A program made the translations under genes and the position numbers. Below, piece by piece: positions 59,071 to 64,000 of a stretch of 64,000 nt of DNA. A model generated the notes under the pieces. The model saw only the letters and a program-made list of their open reading frames with translations, was not told the DNA's origin and did no database searches. The DNA comes from Terramyces sp. JEL0728 (Eukaryota > Chytridiomycota > Chytridiomycetes > Rhizophydiales > Terramycetaceae): contig JADIIU010000023.1 of assembly GCA_027603945.1 (NCBI GenBank), positions 1 through 64,000 on the forward strand, written 5' to 3'. The number at the start of each line of letters is the position of its first letter. Position 1 is the first letter of the stretch.

Positions 59071-59679
59071 ATGAGGAAATCAAAAAATTCAGCTCAATTC
59101 CCAGCAAATCGACGGAGGCGGCAGCAGGATAGCTTGACGACATCGGTGCATTAAGAGCGGTAATGGATTCGTTAGGTTGGATTCTCGGATGAAAGTTGGA
59201 CGGTCTCTTCCGAAATTGGACTGGTTTTCATTTTCACCCTTATTTTTGCCATAGCGCTGTCAGAGTGTGAAAATTAAGCCGAAATGGTGCTAGAAAACTC
59301 TGAGAACCGCCTGCTAATTTAAAGCATGGAATGCGAATTGGCGAGCTGATGATACAGTAGGATACGGGATATCCATTTCCAATAATAACTTTGGCTGATA
59401 ATTATTTCAAGAGAACCAAAAGTTCTCAGATATCAGTGCCGCCAATTAAGGAAAGATCGTGAAGCAAATAAGGAGTTGGCAAGGCAATCTAATGGATTCG
59501 GCGACTGAACCACCTACCGCCAAATCAAGTATTGTGATATAAAGATTCAATTCATCTCAAGCAAAGTCCCGTCCGGCTTAATCGCAGCATTGGCACCATA
59601 CAAGCCTATATTGCAGTCCTTTTCAACCATATTTGTAGGTTTTAAACAACAGCGACGCGAAAAAACTCGTCCTAAAGAA
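59071..59679. other. Divergent region; may hide the first exon of the DOCK gene
   Basis: About 610 bases. An ATG with an Ala/Ser-rich 20-codon frame lies near 59140 on the minus strand, but no donor/acceptor pair joins it to the DOCK frame. Otherwise nothing recognisable. Confidence 0.4.
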
Positions 59680-60203
59680 ATGGTTCAGGTCAAAGTAAGA
59701 GCGCTTTAATCTAGGAATTATTCGACGGTTCAAAAATCTAATGCTAGCCATCAAAAACTCACAATCAGATACAGTAAGACAAATGTTGCTGCAAGAAAAA
59801 GGATTAGCCTCGCAAAAATACAAATCAGAAGATGCAAAATTCGATCCAGATGTAGAATTAGATGCTTATAAATTCTTGGGAGCTTATTTAGGGTCGATTA
59901 CTCCACTTCATTTTGCAATTTTACTCGGACAGGATGAAATCGCCAAAGATATTATCGAAAGAAGTTTCAAGGAGGATTTAGAAGAGACTTTTGGTGTACG
60001 AAATTGCTAATTTTAGGGAGGCAATACTGCTCTCCATTTGGGTAACTGTTTACTAACAAGCTACTTTGCTAGGCGCGGTGGATATTGTCACACTATTATT
60101 GGAACGAGGAGCGAATAGAACGGTCAACAATGCGAAAGGATTCCAACCAGTCGATCTCTCTGACGATCCAGAATTGAGAAAGCTTTTTGTCTCGACCAAA
60201 TAA
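59680..60203 (+). CDS. Small ankyrin-repeat protein
   Basis: Predicted 147 residues in five exons: 59680-59694, 59715-59727, 59748-59995, 60017-60041 and 60061-60203. The introns are 20, 20, 21 and 19 nt. Two initial exons of 15 and 13 nt and a 25-nt internal exon make it one of the most fragmented genes here. Splicing yields ELFDAIKNSQSDTVRQML, SITPLHFAILLGQDEIAKDI, GNTALHLATLLGAVDIVTLL and ERGANRTVNNAKGFQPVDL: about three ankyrin repeats. It probably mediates protein-protein contacts; partners unknown. The 3' end converges with the F-box gene, 21 bases apart. Confidence 0.85.
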
Positions 60204-60224
60204 AATTACAAATTTATTTACAAT

Positions 60225-61070
60225 CTAGCAAATCATGCGCATGTAGAGATCTCTCAATCTATGCCCAAGTTCCTCTCCATTTATTTTAGAGATTTTCGTG
60301 CATACACACGGCATTTCATCCTTGTATCCGAAAACTCCTCTAATCGTAGTAACAGTCAATCTAATCTGATATTTATCTCTGGTGAATGTATGTTCAAGGT
60401 GGTCGAATGCAGACACTGAGCCGTGTACGAATTCACTCTTGTAAATTTCTTGGTTATCGTAATGCACACATTCAGTACAAGAGTGCGGGACTCTTAATCC
60501 GCCTACTGGCGAATCCAAAGTTGGCATTATTGGTGGTAGCTGTCCTTGTTGGATTCGTTTCTGCACATCCGCGATATAGCACGGCAGTCTCTCCCTGTGA
60601 TCAAAGTATTCTACTAAAACTTTTCCCCCATTGCGCACATTCAATGTAATTCCGCCCAAGAAATCATATTGCTCCAAAAATGTTTTATGGATCATGTACG
60701 GCATTTCAGTGCCCTGTTTTGTCCATTCGCCAAACACCAACTGATCATATGAATGTAAAGAGGTTTCAAGAGAAACGTCAACCTCAATTGTGTCTGGTGT
60801 TCTGGAGATGTATTCCTTCCAATTTTGACGGTCAGCTACAATTGATCTCCAGCGCTGGTTTACATGACGGAGTGTGAAGCAGGTCTTGAATCCGCTTGAC
60901 ATGGCAATCATTGCAAGGATTTCAGTTGGTAAAATGTCAAAATAGCTTTCTGGCTTTTCAGGTTGGACAATTGTTGTTTGCGAATCTTGTCTTGTATACA
61001 TTGGCTTTAAAAAGTCCAAATCGTCGAGGTCCAACGATCCTAGTATGTTCTGTACTTGCGTTATGTTCAT
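60225..61070 (-). CDS. F-box-like protein
   Basis: A 281-residue single-exon protein. An F-box-like helix set occurs at about residues 43-80 (YFDILPTEILAMIAMSSGF, TLRHVNQRWRSIVADRQNW). The remaining 200 residues carry a CxxC...C-rich segment (HSCTECVHYD, PCVCTKI) and no known repeats. F-box proteins link substrates to SCF ubiquitin ligases. The frame continues upstream to 61202, but a TATAAAA box at 61104-61110 lies only 33 bases before ATG 61070, so that ATG is preferred. Substrate unknown. Confidence 0.68.
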   Translation of the reverse strand: MNITQVQNILGSLDLDDLDFLKPMYTRQDSQTTIVQPEKPESYFDILPTEILAMIAMSSGFKTCFTLRHVNQRWRSIVADRQNWKEYISRTPDTIEVDVSLETSLHSYDQLVFGEWTKQGTEMPYMIHKTFLEQYDFLGGITLNVRNGGKVLVEYFDHRERLPCYIADVQKRIQQGQLPPIMPTLDSPVGGLRVPHSCTECVHYDNQEIYKSEFVHGSVSAFDHLEHTFTRDKYQIRLTVTTIRGVFGYKDEMPCVCTKISKINGEELGHRLRDLYMRMIC

Positions 61071-62110
61071 TTTGGAAATAGTTACTTGGACAATGGCAGG
61101 GGGTTTTATAGGACCATGGCGGTGTGGGGCGAACAATCGCAGTTTCAGGTTAGTTTCACGAACAATAGATGGCATTAGTTTCAGATCTTGCTGCCATGGC
61201 ATTTTCTAGCAAGTATGCCTGACCTGGTCTCTAATTTGATAATTCCCAAATGGCGTCAGTTTATTATATAGAAATTCCAACTGCAAATCCATACTGGTAA
61301 ATGAATTTAATGAATTTACCTCGCAGCAGACACTACCTTGTGTTCGTTTGATCAAATATCTAGAGGCATTACTGCCAGCTTGATCCCGATTCACAGAGAA
61401 AGGGAATTTGAAATCCACTGTTCCTGATTAAAATCACTGATCTAATTCCAACAAATGGATGTCTGTGTATATATTGTTTGTTGAAACGAAAAAAGTTGGT
61501 CATGCTTGTTGGTGAAAACATCAATGGTGCATTCATAGAAATGAATTGGCATGGTCGAATGTTGAGCTAGAGGACAGATCAGCGACAGTGAAAGCAGAAA
61601 TTTCTGTGGAAAGTGGAATTTTATAGTTATTCCATGCAATAATTATGAGTGTATATTAAACGAAAAGCGCGATATTAGGGTGATGAACAGCAAGGAAACC
61701 GCCGTAAATCTTTCTCCAGTCTTATTAATGCTTGTATTCAATTGATCTATCAAACGTTTGCAATTTCACCTGTGTGTAACTTTGTCCCTGCCCTATTTTG
61801 TGAGAGGGAGCGTCGCCATAAAGAGGAGGGAGCCGAACAGATCAAACTCTCGAATGCAGTTTACAATCTCCAATTCAACGCAAACGTGAAGCTAAGCATC
61901 TACTAGCAGCAAGTCCGCCAGAACTCCGATTGAATTGATTGGCTGTTGATATGAAATTTTCTCTAACCAATCCAGATCAGTTGAGTTTGTCTGTGCTCCT
62001 GAAACACCACCCATAAGCCTTGAACTTTCGATAGCAACAGGGGTCCACCAATATCTCACGTTATTAACTTGCGTTTAATATAAATTGATGCGAAATATAC
62101 GTGAATTTCA
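61071..62110. other. Long region without a supported gene
   Basis: About 1 kb between the F-box gene and the SWIRM gene. Minus-strand open frames at 61206-61418 and 61442-61639 begin with GTG or TTG and have Cys/Ser-containing but unrecognised products. A TATA box for the F-box gene sits at 61104-61110. No RNA gene was found. A poorly conserved small gene may lie here. Confidence 0.4.
61104..61110 (-). promoter_or_regulatory. TATA box of the F-box gene
   Basis: TATAAAA on the minus strand, 33 bases upstream of ATG 61070. It decides between this start and a longer in-frame reading. Confidence 0.5.
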
Positions 62111-62908
62111 ATGTCTGCTATATTCGACTATCCTAGCCCCATCCCTTCCCCATTCCTAACTAAATCCTCATTGATCTGGGAGGCTCCTGTAAATGAAATT
62201 CACCAAAAATCAAAAAGAAAGAATTCAATACCTCATCGTTCACTTAGTCCGCCATTGGACCACGTCGATAGATCGTTTCAACGCATTGTAAATCTGGATG
62301 TTTATGCTGTGTTCAAAGAAAACCCAGCTGTATTGCTGGGAAAGAAGCTTTCTGATTCAGATTCAGAAACAAACCCAAAATCACCACGAGATAGCATCCC
62401 AGACCCACCAAAACCAAAATCAACCAGTGCTTGCAAAGTCCTTCCTTCATTTATCGTCAAGAATGAACCAATGGAACTGGATTTGTGTGAATACAAAGAA
62501 ACCAAAGGCGCACCTAACGTGTCATGGAAAGGTGAATGATGAATTAACGCTAGCTGGAGCTCAGCCGCTTCCAATTACTAGAGACATGCCTGAATATGAC
62601 GATTTAACTGCTGAAGAGGTTCGTACTTGTGCCACATTACGGATCTCTCCCAAGCAATATATCGAAATCAAGAGAACTATGCTCACTGCAGTTCGTTCTT
62701 ATGGCCCGTTCAAAAAACGCGAGGCTCAAACATGGTTTAGAATAGATGTAAACAAAGTACATTCAATTTAACGTAGATTTGTATAATTTATGACTGGTTC
62801 AAAGCACTTCAATGGATTCCAAGCACTGATGATTGGGTTGCACCAGCCGATTCTGGTAGACGAGGATCTTTTTCCGAACATAGACAAAAGAAGCTCAAGA
62901 GAAAATAA
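62111..62908 (+). CDS. SWIRM-domain protein (Fun19-like)
   Basis: Predicted 251 residues from exons 62111-62531, 62554-62756 and 62777-62908, with introns of 22 and 20 nt. The N-terminal 150 residues are disordered and Pro/Ser/Lys-rich. The C terminus is a SWIRM domain: DLTAEEVRTCATLRISPKQY, MLTAVRSYGPFKKREAQTWF and ...NKICIIYDWFKALQWIP, the last part needing the second intron removed. A stand-alone C-terminal SWIRM after a disordered region matches yeast Fun19 rather than Ada2, Swi3 or LSD1. SWIRM domains bind nucleosomal DNA or chromatin complexes. Partner complex not evident. Confidence 0.85.
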
Positions 62909-62998
62909 GGGGTTTCAAGCAAGATTCCTGTAAATACCGTGTAAATACCTTGAAATATATTTCCTTATTATTTTTCAAACCGCAATTGTCGATACAAT

Positions 62999-63660
62999 TC
63001 AAATAAATTTGTCCGTACTTGGTACTGCTCGCTTTGGTTTTCTAGTTAGGGGTTGGTTACTTGGGTTTAGCATTTCGCGGCATTTACGGTTTTCCTTTGA
63101 GAATCCAGGTGATTTATCTTGCCACCATTTAGATTTTGGCGGTCGTACAGATTCCCAATGTGCTTTCCAGCGCTGTAGTAACAAGTATTTCTATGTCAAG
63201 TTCTAGTACTTCCTAGGTTATTTTCATGTACTTGTGCACGCAAGACCTCTAATTGCTGGGAAATTGGTATTCCTGGCATTAATCCTTCAACGGAATCCGG
63301 AATTACAATCTCCTTTTGGACTTTCTGCATTTGCTTGTAATCGTGTTTAAATCTAGTTTTAATTGTGGTGTTGAGATTGTCAGCTGGTTTCCTGTGCGAT
63401 AGTATTGCTTCTCTCATTTGTAAATCTGTCAAGTGATACTCTAAATCACGTAGATTATTTGATTTTAACGAGGTTTCTAGATGCGCCTGGTATTCCAGTT
63501 CTCTGAACAGTGTCTTGCAGTTCAGATAATCTGCAGTCCCATTTGGGTTATCGTTTGATACAAGTGAAATCTGCGACTCTTCATGCGGTACTGGAGGAGG
63601 TGCTGGCACGTCTTTCCTGCCAAAATTTACACCTCTCACTATCAGGTCAATTTCTTTCAT
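62999..63660 (-). CDS. Unrecognised charged protein with a possible 3-nt microexon
   Basis: Predicted 207 residues: exon 63660-63232, a GAA microexon at 63212-63210, and exon 63190-62999, flanked by two 19-nt introns. The product begins MKEIDLIVRGVNFGRKD, is rich in Leu, Glu, Lys and Gln in the middle (helical), and ends basic with many Trp/Pro (RWKAHWESVRPPKSKWW). I recognise no family. The exons share one frame only if 41 nt in total (or 38 plus the GAA) are skipped. The gene lies 34 bases downstream of the PEX11-like gene and converges with the SWIRM gene. Confidence 0.55.
63210..63212 (-). other. Candidate 3-nt microexon (GAA)
   Basis: On the minus strand the order is exon, 19-nt GTACAT...CCTAG, GAA, 19-nt GTACTA...CATAG, exon. 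Each flank has a donor, an AAC- or GAC-type branch element and an AG, and has the modal intron size of this window. A single 41-nt intron is the alternative. Confidence 0.55.
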
Positions 63661-63694
63661 TGTTTAAACAAAATTATCAAACAAATTGTATTTT

Positions 63695-64000
63695 TCAATT
63701 AGTTGCTTTCCATGCAGAGTAGAATTGCAATACTGCGGCAATGGTTCCAAAGAAACCAACTCCAACATCTGGGAAGGAGGAAGTTTCCAATGACCAGTGG
63801 ATTGTCAATGGGAAATACGCAGTGTTGACCAATGCTGAAATCGCCCAGTCTTTTTCTTCTTGCTTTAATTTCTTCAATTCAGTCTTGACAACCTCTTGGT
63901 CCTTCTTTCCACTCTTCAATGCTTTGATCTTTTGATCACGAACGCTGCGTTCCTCCCATAGCTGGCCAAAGTATAGTACGACATATGCAGCCCAGAATCT
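63695..64000 (-). CDS. PEX11: PEX11-family peroxisomal membrane protein, 3' part only
   Basis: Open at the right window edge; at least 101 codons. The visible C-terminal part reads WAAYVVLYFGQLWEERSVRD, a charged linker, then NTAYFPLTIHWSLE and FPDVGVGFFGTIAAVLQFY. This matches the end of Pex11-type proteins, which shape and divide peroxisomes: a conserved helix, the PLTxHWS motif and a final transmembrane helix with a GxGxxGTIAA motif. The 5' end lies beyond 64000. No intron is needed in the visible part. Confidence 0.85.
   Translation of the reverse strand, partial: RFWAAYVVLYFGQLWEERSVRDQKIKALKSGKKDQEVVKTELKKLKQEEKDWAISALVNTAYFPLTIHWSLETSSFPDVGVGFFGTIAAVLQFYSAWKATN

Noticed and set aside
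59071..59145. Minus-strand ATG with an Ser/Ala-rich start as the first exon of the DOCK gene
   Set aside because: No donor/acceptor pair of any length tried joins its frame to the DOCK frame without a stop.
61071..61202. 44-residue N-terminal extension of the F-box protein
   Set aside because: The extension would translate through a TATA box that sits at promoter distance from the internal ATG.

Overview
The window is nuclear DNA from a fungus, probably an early-diverging lineage. It is AT-rich, gene-dense and cut by very many tiny spliceosomal introns. Fungal markers are a Zn2Cys6 factor with a fungal-type regulatory domain (30275-33001), an ATP phosphoribosyltransferase (38424-39402), Opy2-like cysteine repeats, a GH55-type secreted beta-helix protein and a short heme-thiolate peroxygenase. 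A Na,K-ATPase-like pump, a paxillin-like LD/LIM protein, a DOCK-family GEF and PAN-like secreted proteins argue against an ordinary yeast. I cannot name the species.

The main finding is intron size. By restoring reading frames and family alignments I place about 85 introns. All but three are 17-25 nt, most often 19-21 nt. Most are GTA...TAG or GTA...AAG, with a CTAAY- or TTAAY-like branch point only a few bases before the 3' AG. One is 17 nt, two appear to be GC-AG, and one pair of 19-nt introns may flank a 3-nt microexon. The longer ones are 88 nt (RPS23), 67 nt (RPN10) and 50 nt (a bromodomain gene). Most multi-exon models below depend on these inferred introns, so a plain ORF finder would break almost every gene into pieces.

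Layout. 1-9.6 kb: WrbA-like quinone reductase, then secreted proteins (crystallin-like, PAN/trefoil, very large GH55-like). 10-13 kb: two tandem multipass membrane paralogues and a lone CCS/SOD-like domain. 13.6-18 kb: PIN1, a TPR-FKBP, a SNAP-25-type SNARE and a PPPDE-thioredoxin-PUL protein. 18.4-21.1 kb: peroxygenase, SnoaL-like protein, alpha/beta hydrolase. 21.2-33 kb: Ste20/CNH kinase, paxillin-like protein, haspin, bZIP, RCC1-like protein, CAP/PR-1 protein and the Zn2Cys6 factor, all on the minus strand. 33.7-41.1 kb: RPN10, RPS23, Opy2-like protein, RBR E3, HIS1 and an Asteroid/XPG-like nuclease, all on the plus strand. 41.2-48.2 kb, minus strand: coiled-coil membrane protein, SAC1-like protein lacking its catalytic residues, Tho1/SARNP-like protein, bromodomain plus GATA-like finger protein, and two tandem mitochondrial-looking membrane paralogues. 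48.6-64 kb: thioesterase, Na,K-ATPase-like pump, DOCK GEF, ankyrin protein, F-box protein, SWIRM protein, a microexon gene, and the 3' part of a PEX11-family gene cut by the window edge.

The genes form no operon or single pathway. Themes are secretion and wall or environment interaction (left), ubiquitin/proteasome and folding (RPN10, RBR, F-box, PPPDE, PIN1, FKBP), phosphoinositide and cytoskeletal signalling (SAC1-like, DOCK, paxillin-like, Ste20 kinase) and chromatin/RNA (bromodomain, SWIRM, SAP). I saw no rRNA, tRNA, CRISPR array or transposon.
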